Below, piece by piece: positions 1-7,970 of a stretch of 41,488 nucleotides of DNA. The notes under the pieces are model-generated. The model saw only the letters and a program-made list of their open reading frames with translations, was not told where the DNA came from and searched no databases. Within the stretch, counting starts at the first letter, position 1. Every line of letters starts with the position of its first letter. The position numbers and the translations under genes were made by a program. Source of the DNA: JANNOG01 sp050329415 (GTDB lineage: Bacteria; Actinomycetota; Actinomycetes; Actinomycetales; JBBAYJ01); NCBI GenBank assembly GCA_050329415.1, contig JBHJOS010000007.1, positions 1 through 41,488 of the forward strand, in the 5' to 3' direction.

Positions 1-2145
1 GACGAACTTCTCCCGCGCGTCGTCGCCGGCGTAGACCTCGGCCAGCGCCCGCAACTGCGAGTTCGACCCGAAGACCAGGTCGGCCCGGGTCGCGGTCCAC
101 CTCACCTCACCGGTGGCGGCGCGGCCCTCGAAGACCTCCTCGCCCTCCGAGGTCGGCGTCCAGGTCGTCCCGGGCTCCAGCAGGGTGACGAAGAAGTCGT
201 TCGTCAGCACCCCCGGCCGGTCGGTGAGCACCCCGTGCCGGGAGCCCTCGTAGGTCGCGCCGAGCGCCCGCAGGCCGCCGACGAGCACCGTCATCTCGGG
301 CGCGGTGAGCGTGAGGAACTCCGCCCGGTCGACGAGCAGCTGCTCCGTGGGCCGGTCGCCGCCCTTGCCGAGGAAGTTGCGGAACCCGTCGTGGGTCGGC
401 TCGAGCACGGCGAACGAGTCGACGTCGGTCATCTCCTGCGACGCGTCGGTGCGACCCGGGGTGAACGGCACGGTGACCTCGACGCCGGCGTCCCGTGCCG
501 CCTTCTCGACCGCGACGCAGCCGCCGAGCACCACGAGGTCGGCCAGGGAGACCTGGACTCCCCCGGGGCGCGCGGCGTTGAACCGCTGCTGGATGCCCTC
601 CAGCACGCCCAGGGCCGCCGCCAGCGCCGCCGGTTCGTTGACCTGCCACTGCCGCTGCGGCTCCAGCCGGATCCGGGCGCCGTTGGCGCCGCCCCGCTTG
701 TCGGTGCCGCGGAAGGTCGCCGCCGCCGCCCACGCCGTGCGGACCAGGTCGGACACCGACAGCTCCGACGCCAGCAGGGTCGCCGAGAGCTCCGCGATCT
801 CGGCCGCGCCGACCAGCGGGTGGACGACCGGCGGGACCGGGTCCTGCCAGATGAGCTGCTCGGTCGGCACCTCGGGACCCAGGTAGCGGGCGATCGGGCC
901 CATGTCGCGGTGGGTCAGCTTGAACCAGGCACGGGCAAAGGCGTCGGCGAACTCGGCCGGGTTCTCGAAGAACCGGCGGGAGATCCGCTCGTACACCGGG
1001 TCGACCCGCAGCGAGAGGTCGGTGGTGAGCATCACCGGCGTGACGCGGGCCGACGGGTCGTGGGCGGCGGGGACGGTGGTGGCCCCGGGGTCCGTCGGGA
1101 TCCACTGCTTCTTGCCGGCCGGGCTCTCGGTGAGCTGCCACTCGTACCGGAACAGGGTCTCGAAGTAGCTGTTGTCCCACTGGGTCGGCGTCGGCGTCCA
1201 GGCGCCCTCCAGCCCGCTGGTGGTGGTGTCGCCGCCCTTGCCGGTGCCGGCCGCGTTCACCCAGCCGAGGCCCATCTCCTGGATCGGGGCACCCTCCGGC
1301 TCCGGGCCGAGGTGGCTCTCGGGGTGCGCGCCGTGGTTCTTCCCGAACGTGTGACCACCGGCGACGAGGGCGACGGTCTCCTCGTCGTTCATCGCCATCC
1401 GGGCGAACGTCTCGCGGATGTCACGGGCCGCGGCGATCGGGTCGGGGTTGCCGTTCGGCCCCTCGGGGTTGACGTAGATGAGGCCCATCTGGACGGCACC
1501 GAACGGCCGGGCCAGCTCGCGGTCGCCGCTGTACCGCTCGTCGCCCAGCCACTCGGACTCGGTCCCCCAGTTGATCTCGACCGGCTCGTAGACGTCCACC
1601 CGGCCGCCGCCGAAGCCGAAGGTCTCCAGACCCATGGACTCCAGCGCGACGTTGCCGGTGAGGATGAAGAGGTCGGCCCACGAGATCTGCTGCCCGTACT
1701 TCTTCTTGACCGGCCAGAGCAGGCGGCGGGCCTTGTCGAGGTTCGCGTTGTCCGGCCAGCTGTTGAGCGGGGCGAAGCGCTGGTCGCCGGAGCCACCGCC
1801 GCCGCGCCCGTCCTGGATCCGGTAGGTGCCGGCTGCGTGCCAGGCCATGCGGATCATCAGGGGGCCGTAGTGGCCGTAGTCCGCGGGCCACCAGTCCTGG
1901 GACGTCGTGAGGAGCTGAGAGATGTCGGCCTTGACCGCGGCGAGGTCGAGTCGCTGGAACTCGGCCGCGTAGTCGAAGTCGCCGCCCATCGGGTCGCCCG
2001 CCGCGGGGTTGCGGTGCAGGGCGCGGATGTCGAGGGCGTTGGGCCACCAGTCGCGGTTGGTGCGCGAGGACGGGCTGGAGTGGGCGACGGGGCAGCCGCC
2101 CTGGCTCTGCTGGTCCTGTCCCGGGGGGGTGGCGGTGTCGGTCAC
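1..2145 (-). CDS. katG: Catalase-peroxidase KatG (C-terminus cut by window edge)
   Basis: Haem enzyme that dismutates hydrogen peroxide and oxidises donors with it. 715 codons are visible against about 740 for the family, so only the last 25 or so residues lie outside the window. The N-terminal catalytic half is complete: distal Arg99, Trp102 and His103 in RMAWHAAGTYR, Tyr224 in LIYVNPEG and Met250 in RMAMNDEE. Together Trp102, Tyr224 and Met250 form the Met-Tyr-Trp adduct needed for catalase activity. The proximal His265 sits in GGHTFGK. The start is GTG, with GGAG just upstream; it overlaps the furA stop in GTGA, so the two genes are translationally coupled. Expression presumably follows FurA derepression by peroxide or metal, as in mycobacteria and streptomycetes. 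Confidence 0.97.
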   Translation of the reverse strand, partial: MTDTATPPGQDQQSQGGCPVAHSSPSSRTNRDWWPNALDIRALHRNPAAGDPMGGDFDYAAEFQRLDLAAVKADISQLLTTSQDWWPADYGHYGPLMIRMAWHAAGTYRIQDGRGGGGSGDQRFAPLNSWPDNANLDKARRLLWPVKKKYGQQISWADLFILTGNVALESMGLETFGFGGGRVDVYEPVEINWGTESEWLGDERYSGDRELARPFGAVQMGLIYVNPEGPNGNPDPIAAARDIRETFARMAMNDEETVALVAGGHTFGKNHGAHPESHLGPEPEGAPIQEMGLGWVNAAGTGKGGDTTTSGLEGAWTPTPTQWDNSYFETLFRYEWQLTESPAGKKQWIPTDPGATTVPAAHDPSARVTPVMLTTDLSLRVDPVYERISRRFFENPAEFADAFARAWFKLTHRDMGPIARYLGPEVPTEQLIWQDPVPPVVHPLVGAAEIAELSATLLASELSVSDLVRTAWAAAATFRGTDKRGGANGARIRLEPQRQWQVNEPAALAAALGVLEGIQQRFNAARPGGVQVSLADLVVLGGCVAVEKAARDAGVEVTVPFTPGRTDASQEMTDVDSFAVLEPTHDGFRNFLGKGGDRPTEQLLVDRAEFLTLTAPEMTVLVGGLRALGATYEGSRHGVLTDRPGVLTNDFFVTLLEPGTTWTPTSEGEEVFEGRAATGEVRWTATRADLVFGSNSQLRALAEVYAGDDAREKFV

Positions 2146-2621
2146 GCGATCGTCTCCTTCGTGGGTGCTGTCGGGCGATGGGGGTGGGATGAGGAACAGT
2201 CGGGGCAGGTGCCCCAGTAGACGACCTCCGCCTCGTCGACGGCGAAGCCGTGGTTGGTGGCGACCGTCAGGCACGGTGCGGTCCCGCGCGCGCAGTCGAC
2301 GTCGACGATCGCCCCGCACGAGCGGCACACCAGGTGGTGGTGGTTGTCCCCCACCCGCGACTCGTACCGGGCCACGGACCCGGCCGGCACGATGCGCCGG
2401 GCCAGGCCCGCGGCGGTGAGGACCCGGAGGACGTCGTACACGGCCTGGTGCGAGACGTCCCCCACATCCTCGCGCACCAGACGGATGATCGTGTCGGTGT
2501 CCGAGTGGGGGTGCCGGTGGACGGCGGCCAGGACGGCCACGCGGGGCCGGGTAACGCGCAGCGCGGCACCCCGGATCAGCGCCTCGGGGTCGAACCCGGC
2601 GACGTCCGGGTCGTTGGGCAC
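2142..2621 (-). CDS. furA: Fur-family redox and metal regulator FurA
   Basis: DNA-binding repressor of the Fur family, predicted to control itself and katG. The protein has the winged-helix region (LRVTRPRVAVL, then SHQAVYDVLRVLTAAGL), the ARYESRVGDNHHHLVC metal-site segment and two zinc CxxC pairs (CRSC, residues 99-102, and CPDC, residues 139-142). With the GTG at 2621 it is 159 aa, close to mycobacterial FurA (about 150 aa). The frame also opens at a TTG at 2657, but that TTG lies inside a TTGACT box that looks like the promoter -35, so the shorter start is preferred. No good Shine-Dalgarno precedes the GTG, which fits a leaderless transcript. The stop overlaps the katG start. Confidence 0.93.
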   Translation of the reverse strand: MPNDPDVAGFDPEALIRGAALRVTRPRVAVLAAVHRHPHSDTDTIIRLVREDVGDVSHQAVYDVLRVLTAAGLARRIVPAGSVARYESRVGDNHHHLVCRSCGAIVDVDCARGTAPCLTVATNHGFAVDEAEVVYWGTCPDCSSSHPHRPTAPTKETIA

Positions 2622-2638
2622 GAGGTCAGCCTGCCCGC

Positions 2639-2657
2639 CTGATCTGGAATCAGTCAA
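2639..2657 (-). promoter_or_regulatory. furA promoter and probable FurA operator
   Basis: On the minus strand a TTGACT box (2657-2652) is followed by an inverted repeat, CTGAT-TCCAG-ATCAG, covering 2653-2639. The furA GTG lies about 30 nt downstream of the box, so transcription could begin at or next to the start codon. From memory, TTGACT followed by a TTCCAGA core is conserved upstream of furA in actinobacteria, where FurA binds. The match here is by eye. Confidence 0.6.
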
Positions 2658-2713
2658 GAAAAGGTGTGACCGGCCGCCGAAGGACCTCCGGCTCCCGAGC
2701 GGGACCTGGGATG

Positions 2714-2736
2714 TGACGTCCCGCTGACGTGACGTT
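2714..2736 (+). promoter_or_regulatory. TGACGT direct repeats upstream of the ynj-like operon
   Basis: TGACGT occurs at 2714-2719 and 2725-2730, 11 bp (one helical turn) apart, with GACGTT following at 2731-2736. The repeats lie about 90-110 bp before the first gene of the operon and on the non-furA side of the intergenic region. This spacing suits an activator or repressor binding one DNA face. No regulator can be assigned. Confidence 0.35.
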
Positions 2737-2821
2737 CCGGAGCGCTGACAACCCCGGATCCGCTCCGCACACTCGGGGCTGGCGCCGCGCCGGTGCCACC
2801 CACCGTCTCGAAGGGGGACCC

Positions 2822-3514
2822 GTGCTCGACGCCGCCCTGCGGCCCCACAAGGACGCCGCGCTGGCGCTGGCGCTGCGAGGACCCGTGCTGCGGCTCGATC
2901 CGCTGGTCCTCACCGCGGCCGGGCTGGCCGTCGGCCTGGGCGGCGCGGTGGCCGCCTGGCGGGGGGCCTTCGCGCTCGCCCTCGTGCTGTGGCTGCTCAA
3001 CCGGCTGCTCGACGGGCTGGACGGCGCCCTCGCCCGCACTACCGGGCGGCACAGCGACCTCGGCGCCTACCTCGACATCGTGGCCGACCACGCGGTCGCC
3101 GCCGCGCTCACGCTGGGGATCGCGGCCTCGGTCGGCTCCCCCGGCGCCTACCTGGTCGCAGCCGTCCTGCTGTCGACGTACTACGTCAACGCGGCCACCT
3201 GGATGTACCTGTCGGCGCTGCTGGAGCGCCGCCGGGCGGGCGCCGCCGCGACGGGTGAGCGCACCGCGGTCACCATGCCCGGCGGCCTCGTCGAGGGGGC
3301 CGAGACGATCGCGTTCTACGTCCTCGTGCTCGCGCTGCCGGGCCTCGCCGTGCCTCTCTTCTGGGCGATGGCCGCGCTGGTCCTGCTCACCGCCGGGCAG
3401 CGGGTGGCCGGCGCCCGGCGCCTGCTCACCCCGGATCGCAGGGCCGACACGCCCGAGGGCGCCGCCGGCGCCCCTGCCCGCGCCCCCGACCGTGAGGAGC
3501 CGTCCCGTGCCTGA
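2822..3514 (+). CDS. CDP-alcohol phosphatidyltransferase, YnjF-like
   Basis: Integral membrane enzyme of the CDP-alcohol phosphatidyltransferase family, which moves a phosphatidyl or similar group from a CDP-activated lipid to an alcohol acceptor. The diagnostic D-x2-DG-x2-AR-x8-G-x3-D-x3-D motif is complete at residues 64-89 (LLDGLDGALAR, then GAYLDIVAD). Hydrophobic segments surround it. The block GGLVEGAETIAFYVLVL closely resembles E. coli YnjF as I recall it. The protein is 230 aa from GTG at 2822, preceded by GAAGGGGGA. An upstream in-frame start at 2729 would add 31 unlikely residues. It is first in a seven-gene operon and overlaps the next gene by 8 bp. The acceptor substrate is unknown. 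Confidence 0.88.
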   Translation: MLDAALRPHKDAALALALRGPVLRLDPLVLTAAGLAVGLGGAVAAWRGAFALALVLWLLNRLLDGLDGALARTTGRHSDLGAYLDIVADHAVAAALTLGIAASVGSPGAYLVAAVLLSTYYVNAATWMYLSALLERRRAGAAATGERTAVTMPGGLVEGAETIAFYVLVLALPGLAVPLFWAMAALVLLTAGQRVAGARRLLTPDRRADTPEGAAGAPARAPDREEPSRA

Positions 3515-4283
3515 CGTCGAACGCCCGCCCGCCACCGACCGTCCCGGGAGCCCCGCCCCCGCCCCCGCACCGGCGCCCGCCCGCGGGTTCTGGGCGCGGC
3601 ACTGGCAGAAGGCGGTGGCCGCTGCGATCTGGGTCACCTTGGTGGCGAGCTTCCTGGGCTACGGCGCCGCCACGGGGTCCTCGCCGACCGAGACCGTGCG
3701 CGACCTCGTGGACCTGCTCCGCAGCCCCTGGGGGCCGCTGCTCTACATCGCGGTCTACACCGTCCGTCCGCTGGCGTTCTTCTCGGCGGTCGTCGTCACC
3801 CTGCTCGGCGGGGCGATCTGGGGACCCGTCCTCGGCACCCTGTACGTGGTCGTCGGGTCGAACCTGTCCGCCACCGTCGCGTACCTGTTCGGTCGCGTGC
3901 TCGGCCGCGACGTCCTGCCCAGCCCCTCGGACGGGACCGGGACCGGCTCGCTCGCAGCCCGGTACGCCGACCGGCTGCGGCGCGAGGCCTTCGTCGCGAT
4001 CCTCGTCATGCGGCTCGTGTACCTGCCGTACGACCTCGTCAACTACCTCGCGGGGTTCCTGCGGGTGCGGTACCGGCCGTTCCTCGCCGCGACCGTCCTC
4101 GGCTCGCTGCCCGGCACGCTGACCTTCGTGCTGGCGGGTGCGTCGCTCGACATCGACGACGTGTTCGCCGGCCGGATCAGCGTGTCGACGGTCAACCCGT
4201 GGACGCTCGCGCTGTCGGCCGTCCTGTTCGTCGCCGGGCTCGTCGTGTCCCGGCTGCTGCGCCGCCGGGAGGCGGCGTCGTGA
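3507..4283 (+). CDS. TVP38/TMEM64 (DedA-related) membrane protein, YdjX/YdjZ-like
   Basis: Multi-pass membrane protein of the TVP38/TMEM64 family, 258 aa. A proline- and alanine-rich cytoplasmic N-terminus (residues 1-30) leads into a first membrane segment. The family core follows: FFSAVVVTLLGGAIWG re-entrant-like region, a glycine-rich stretch ending in AYLFGRVLGRD, then VMRLVYLPYDLVNYLAG and LPGTLTFVLAGA. Members of this superfamily are implicated in lipid scrambling and polyprenyl-phosphate recycling, but the role of this subfamily is not established. GTG at 3507 has GAGGAG upstream. It overlaps the previous gene by 8 bp and the next by GTGA, so expression is coupled to the phosphatidyltransferase and the flavoprotein. 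Confidence 0.88.
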   Translation: MPDVERPPATDRPGSPAPAPAPAPARGFWARHWQKAVAAAIWVTLVASFLGYGAATGSSPTETVRDLVDLLRSPWGPLLYIAVYTVRPLAFFSAVVVTLLGGAIWGPVLGTLYVVVGSNLSATVAYLFGRVLGRDVLPSPSDGTGTGSLAARYADRLRREAFVAILVMRLVYLPYDLVNYLAGFLRVRYRPFLAATVLGSLPGTLTFVLAGASLDIDDVFAGRISVSTVNPWTLALSAVLFVAGLVVSRLLRRREAAS

Positions 4284-5713
4284 CCGACGAGTCGAGTGTG
4301 CACACCGTCGTCGTCGGTGCCGGGTCGGGCGGGCTGACCGTTGCCGTCGGGGTCGCCGCCCGGGGCCACCGGGTCGCCCTGGTCGAGGAGCGGGACGTCG
4401 GGGGGGACTGCACGAACGTCGGGTGCGTCCCGTCCAAGACCCTCATCCACCAGGCCCGGCTGCTCGGTCCGGGCGGCGGGCGGGCCGCCCTGGCCCACGT
4501 CCGGGCCCGCCGCGACTCCCTGCGCGACCGCGAGACCCGGGAGTTCGGGCAGCTGCCCGGCGTGGACCTGATCCGGGGGCGGGCCAGGCTGCTCCCGGGC
4601 CGCCGGGTGCTGGTCACCGCAGCCGACGGCACCGGGACCACCCTCACCGCCCGCCACGTCGTGGTCGCCACCGGCGCCCGGCCCCGGACCGTCGAGGTGC
4701 CCGGCCTGCCGGCCCACCGCTCGCTCACCAACGAGACCGTCTTCGACCTCGAGGACGCCCCCGCCCACCTCGCCGTTCTCGGCGGCGGCGTCATCGCCAT
4801 GGAACTCGCCTTCGCATTCCGGCGCCTCGGCAGCCGCGTCAGCGTCGTGACCCCCCGGGACCGGGTGCTGGAGCGGTTCCCGCCGGAGGTCGCCGAGGTG
4901 CTGGCCGGCTCGCTGCGGGACCGGGGGATCGACGTCCACCTCGGCTGCGTCGCCGACTCCTACGACGAGGGGTCGCAGGCCCTCACCCTGCGCCCGGTCC
5001 GGGCGACCGGGCCGGGAACCGTGCTGTCCGGCGTCGACCGGGTGCTGCAGGCGGTCGGCCGCCGCCGCGCCACCGACGGCCTGGGGCTCGCCGAGGCGGG
5101 GGTCCGGGTCGACGCCGCCGGTGCCGTGGTCACCGACGGCTGGGGCCGCACCACCGCGCGCGGGGTGTGGGCGGTGGGGGACGTCACCGCCACCGCGGCG
5201 CACACCCACGCCGCGAACGCCCAGGGCCGACGGGTCGCCCAGCGGATCGGCCTGCCGTGGCTGCCGGCCCTCGGCCGGGAACCCTCCTATCCCACCGCGA
5301 CCTTCGCCGAGCCCGAGGTGGCGACCGCCGGCCTCGGTCCCGACGAGATCGCCCGGCGCTATCACCCGGGCGCGGTGACGACGCTGCGGGTGGACCTCGC
5401 CCGCGAGACCGACCGCGGGTACACCGACGACCTGGTCGCCGGGTTCATCCGGGTGGACGCCCTGCGGCTGACCGGGCGGATCCTCGGGGCCGTCGTCGTC
5501 GGGCCGCGAGCCTCGGAGACGGTCACCCAGCTGTCCGTAGCGATCGCCGGCGGGGTGTCGCTGCACCGGCTGTTCCGGGTCGTCCAGCCGTACCCGACGT
5601 ACGCGAGCGGGATCCAGCGGGTCGCCGACGCCTTCCTCGCCGGGACCCTCCCCCACCTGCCCCGCGAGCTCGCCGCCTATCTTCGCCATCGATGGGCCCG
5701 CCCGCCCCGGTGA
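4280..5713 (+). CDS. Mercuric-reductase-like FAD-dependent pyridine nucleotide-disulfide oxidoreductase
   Basis: Flavoprotein of the dihydrolipoamide dehydrogenase/mercuric reductase family, 477 aa. It has the FAD GxGxxG motif at residues 13-18 (GAGSGG), the redox-active disulfide C44/C49 in GGDCTNVGCVPSK, a second nucleotide-binding motif (LGGGVIAMELAF), the GVWAVGDV FAD motif and a C-terminal dimerisation domain. At the C-terminus the usual HPT-x2-E motif that supplies the catalytic His-Glu pair is replaced by QPYPTYAS, so ordinary disulfide exchange may be altered. The MerA N-terminal metal-binding domain and C-terminal cysteine pair are absent, so it is not a true mercuric reductase. The start overlaps the TVP38 stop. 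Genes of this type are often next to or fused with TVP38 genes. Confidence 0.88.
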   Translation: MTDESSVHTVVVGAGSGGLTVAVGVAARGHRVALVEERDVGGDCTNVGCVPSKTLIHQARLLGPGGGRAALAHVRARRDSLRDRETREFGQLPGVDLIRGRARLLPGRRVLVTAADGTGTTLTARHVVVATGARPRTVEVPGLPAHRSLTNETVFDLEDAPAHLAVLGGGVIAMELAFAFRRLGSRVSVVTPRDRVLERFPPEVAEVLAGSLRDRGIDVHLGCVADSYDEGSQALTLRPVRATGPGTVLSGVDRVLQAVGRRRATDGLGLAEAGVRVDAAGAVVTDGWGRTTARGVWAVGDVTATAAHTHAANAQGRRVAQRIGLPWLPALGREPSYPTATFAEPEVATAGLGPDEIARRYHPGAVTTLRVDLARETDRGYTDDLVAGFIRVDALRLTGRILGAVVVGPRASETVTQLSVAIAGGVSLHRLFRVVQPYPTYASGIQRVADAFLAGTLPHLPRELAAYLRHRWARPPR

Positions 5714-5745
5714 CGTCCACCCGCCCACCCTCACCCGGAGGAACC

Positions 5746-7059
5746 GTGCCTCACCCTGCCCTGAGCGCCCACCCGCCCCGCCGCCTCGCCCGGCGGACGG
5801 TCCTGGGTGCCGCGGCCGGCCTGTCCGCCGGCCTGCTCGCCGCGTGCGGCGGCGCCCGGACGTCGAACCCCGCGCCGACAGCGGCGCTCGACGCCGGCGA
5901 CTGGGACGCCGTCGTCGCCGCCGCGCGAGGCCAGGAGGTCGCCTGGTACGTGTGGGGCGGCTCGGACGGCATCAACGAGTTCATCGACACCACGTACGGC
6001 CCGGTGCTGGAGTCCGAGTACGGCGTCACGCTGCGCCGGGTGCCCGTCACCGACACCGTCGACGCCGTCAACCAGGTGGTCAGCGAGAGCGCCGCCGGCG
6101 TCGATCCCGGGGCGGTCGACCTGATCTGGATCAACGGCGAGAACTTCGCCTCGCTCAAGGAGGCGGGGCTGCTGCGGGGCGGCTGGTCACGGGAGCTGCC
6201 TCACGCCGCGCTCGTCGACTGGGAGGACCCCGCGGTCGCCTTCGACTTCGGGGTGCCGGTCGAGGGCTACGAGAGCCCGTGGTCGTCCGCCCAGCTCCAG
6301 CTCGTCCACGACACCGCCCGGACCGACCCGGCCGACCTGCCCCGCTCGTACGCCGCGCTGCTGGACTGGGCGCGGGCCAACCCCGGCCGGTTCACCTACA
6401 TCGCCCCCGGACCGGACGCCTTCCAGGGCACCCGGTTCCTCAAGGGCGCCCTGTTCGAGCTCAGCGGGGACGCCGAGCAGTGGGCCGACCACGACCCGGA
6501 CCTGTGGGCGCGCTGGGCACCCGACCTGTGGGCCTACCTGACCGAGCTGCGCCCCCACCTGTGGCGCGCGGGCGAGACGTACCCGCGGGACGAGAACGAG
6601 CTGCACCGGCTGTTCGCCAACGGCGAGGTCGACATGACCCTGACCCAGGCCATCACGGGAGCCGGCACGCTGATCGCGGACGGCCTCGTCCCGGAGACCG
6701 CGCAGGCCTTCGTCTTCGACGACTACATGATCGGTGATCACAACTACGTCGCGATCCCGGTCAACGCCCCGCACCCGGCGGCCGCGCTCGTGCTGGCGAA
6801 CCTGCTGCTGGAGCCGGAACTGCAGGCCGCCCAGATCCTGCCCGAGAACGGCTTCGGCCTCGGCTACGCCATCGACGTGACCCGGGTGCAGGACCCGCAG
6901 GCGCGGGCCGAGCTCGATGCGGCGGCCGAGGCCCTGGGGCCCGCCGCGGTGCCGCCCGCCGAGCTCGCCGCCGCGCGGGTCAACGACTCCGCACCCGAGT
7001 ACCAGGGCCTGCTGGAGGACGAGTGGCGGGGCGAGATCCTGGTGGGCGCCGGGTCGTGA
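5746..7059 (+). CDS. YnjB-like ABC transporter substrate-binding lipoprotein
   Basis: Extracellular solute-binding lipoprotein, 437 aa. The N-terminus has twin arginines (RRLARRTVLG, from residue 12), a hydrophobic stretch and a lipobox LLAAC with the lipidated Cys34, so export may use Tat before anchoring. The mature part reads VAWYVWGGSDGINEFI and later VDLIWINGENFASLKEAGLL, which strongly recall the E. coli YnjB family. Such proteins bind small solutes but the ligand of YnjB is unknown. GTG at 5746 has a strong GGAGGAA at 5737-5743. The 32-bp gap before it is the longest in this operon. The stop overlaps permease 1. Confidence 0.92.
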   Translation: MPHPALSAHPPRRLARRTVLGAAAGLSAGLLAACGGARTSNPAPTAALDAGDWDAVVAAARGQEVAWYVWGGSDGINEFIDTTYGPVLESEYGVTLRRVPVTDTVDAVNQVVSESAAGVDPGAVDLIWINGENFASLKEAGLLRGGWSRELPHAALVDWEDPAVAFDFGVPVEGYESPWSSAQLQLVHDTARTDPADLPRSYAALLDWARANPGRFTYIAPGPDAFQGTRFLKGALFELSGDAEQWADHDPDLWARWAPDLWAYLTELRPHLWRAGETYPRDENELHRLFANGEVDMTLTQAITGAGTLIADGLVPETAQAFVFDDYMIGDHNYVAIPVNAPHPAAALVLANLLLEPELQAAQILPENGFGLGYAIDVTRVQDPQARAELDAAAEALGPAAVPPAELAAARVNDSAPEYQGLLEDEWRGEILVGAGS

Positions 7060-7970
7060 CGGCCGACGGGGGCCGCCCCCGCCGGTCGGCAGGAGCGGTC
7101 GGGGGCTGGGTGCGCGCCGGTCCGGCGGTCGCGGTCACCGGGCTGCTGATGCTGGCCGGGCTGGGATACACCATGGCGCAGAGCGTCGGGCGGCTGGCCG
7201 TCGTCGAGGACGACCGGGGCGCGTTCGACGCCTACGCCACCGTGCTGGGGGGCGATCCCGCCACCACCACAGGCCGCGAGTTCTGGGTGTCCCTGGGCTG
7301 GTCCCTCGGGGTCGCGGGCACGGCGACCGCCGTCTCCGCAGCGCTCGCCCTGGCCGTCGGGGTCGGGCTCGCCGGTCTGCCGCGGCGGGCCGCGGACGCC
7401 GGGCTCGGCGGCCTGGCCCTCACCCTCGTGCTCCCTCACCTGGTGTGGGCGACCGCCCTGCTGGTGCTGCTGGCGCCGAGCGGCGTGCTGTCCCGCGTGG
7501 CGGCGGCGGCCGGGCTGGTGGCCGCGCCGGCGGAGTTCCCGGTCCTGGTCGGGGATCCCCACGGCATCGGCGTCGTGCTCCACTACGTCACCAAGGAGAC
7601 CCCCTTCCTCGTGCTGGCCACGTGGCCGACGCTGCGCCTGGCGGCCCAGCGCTACGCGACGGTGGCCGCGAGCCTCGGCGCCGGTCCCTGGCACCGGCTG
7701 CGCCACGTCCTGCTGCCGCTGGTGGCCCCGCCCCTGGCCGCCGCCTCGCTGCTGGTGTTCGCCGCCGTCTTCGGGGTGTTCGAGGTCCCGGCGCTGCTCG
7801 GCGTCAGCTACCCGCGGGCGCTGTCCGTGCTGGTCGTCGACCTGTTCCTGGACCCGGACCTGCGACGCCGCCCCGAGGCCGCCGCTGTCTCGGTCGTGAT
7901 GACGGTGGCGGTGGCCGGGGCTGCCGCCCTGGCGGTCGTCGCAGGGCGGACGCTGCGGGGACCGCGGTGA
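7056..7970 (+). CDS. ABC transporter permease, YnjC N-terminal-half equivalent
   Basis: Inner-membrane permease of the binding-protein-dependent type, 304 aa with about six hydrophobic segments. The EAA-type coupling loop is AASLGAGPWHRLRHVLLPLV, which contacts the ATPase. In E. coli YnjC the two permease halves are one polypeptide of about 510 aa; here they are two genes, this being the first. GTG at 7056 overlaps the YnjB-like stop, and its own stop overlaps permease 2. A long extracytoplasmic segment (VVEDDRGAFDAYATVLGG) follows the first membrane helix. Confidence 0.88.
   Translation: MTADGGRPRRSAGAVGGWVRAGPAVAVTGLLMLAGLGYTMAQSVGRLAVVEDDRGAFDAYATVLGGDPATTTGREFWVSLGWSLGVAGTATAVSAALALAVGVGLAGLPRRAADAGLGGLALTLVLPHLVWATALLVLLAPSGVLSRVAAAAGLVAAPAEFPVLVGDPHGIGVVLHYVTKETPFLVLATWPTLRLAAQRYATVAASLGAGPWHRLRHVLLPLVAPPLAAASLLVFAAVFGVFEVPALLGVSYPRALSVLVVDLFLDPDLRRRPEAAAVSVVMTVAVAGAAALAVVAGRTLRGPR

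Noticed and set aside
235..2220. A 661-codon plus-strand frame across katG.
   Set aside because: It lies antisense to a complete, motif-perfect catalase-peroxidase. Its protein is Arg/Gly/Val-rich with no recognisable domain, as expected in GC-rich shadow frames.
4280..5713. Naming the flavoprotein merA (mercuric reductase).
   Set aside because: The N-terminal HMA domain and the C-terminal vicinal cysteines needed for Hg(II) are missing, there are no other mer genes, and the His-Glu pair is altered.
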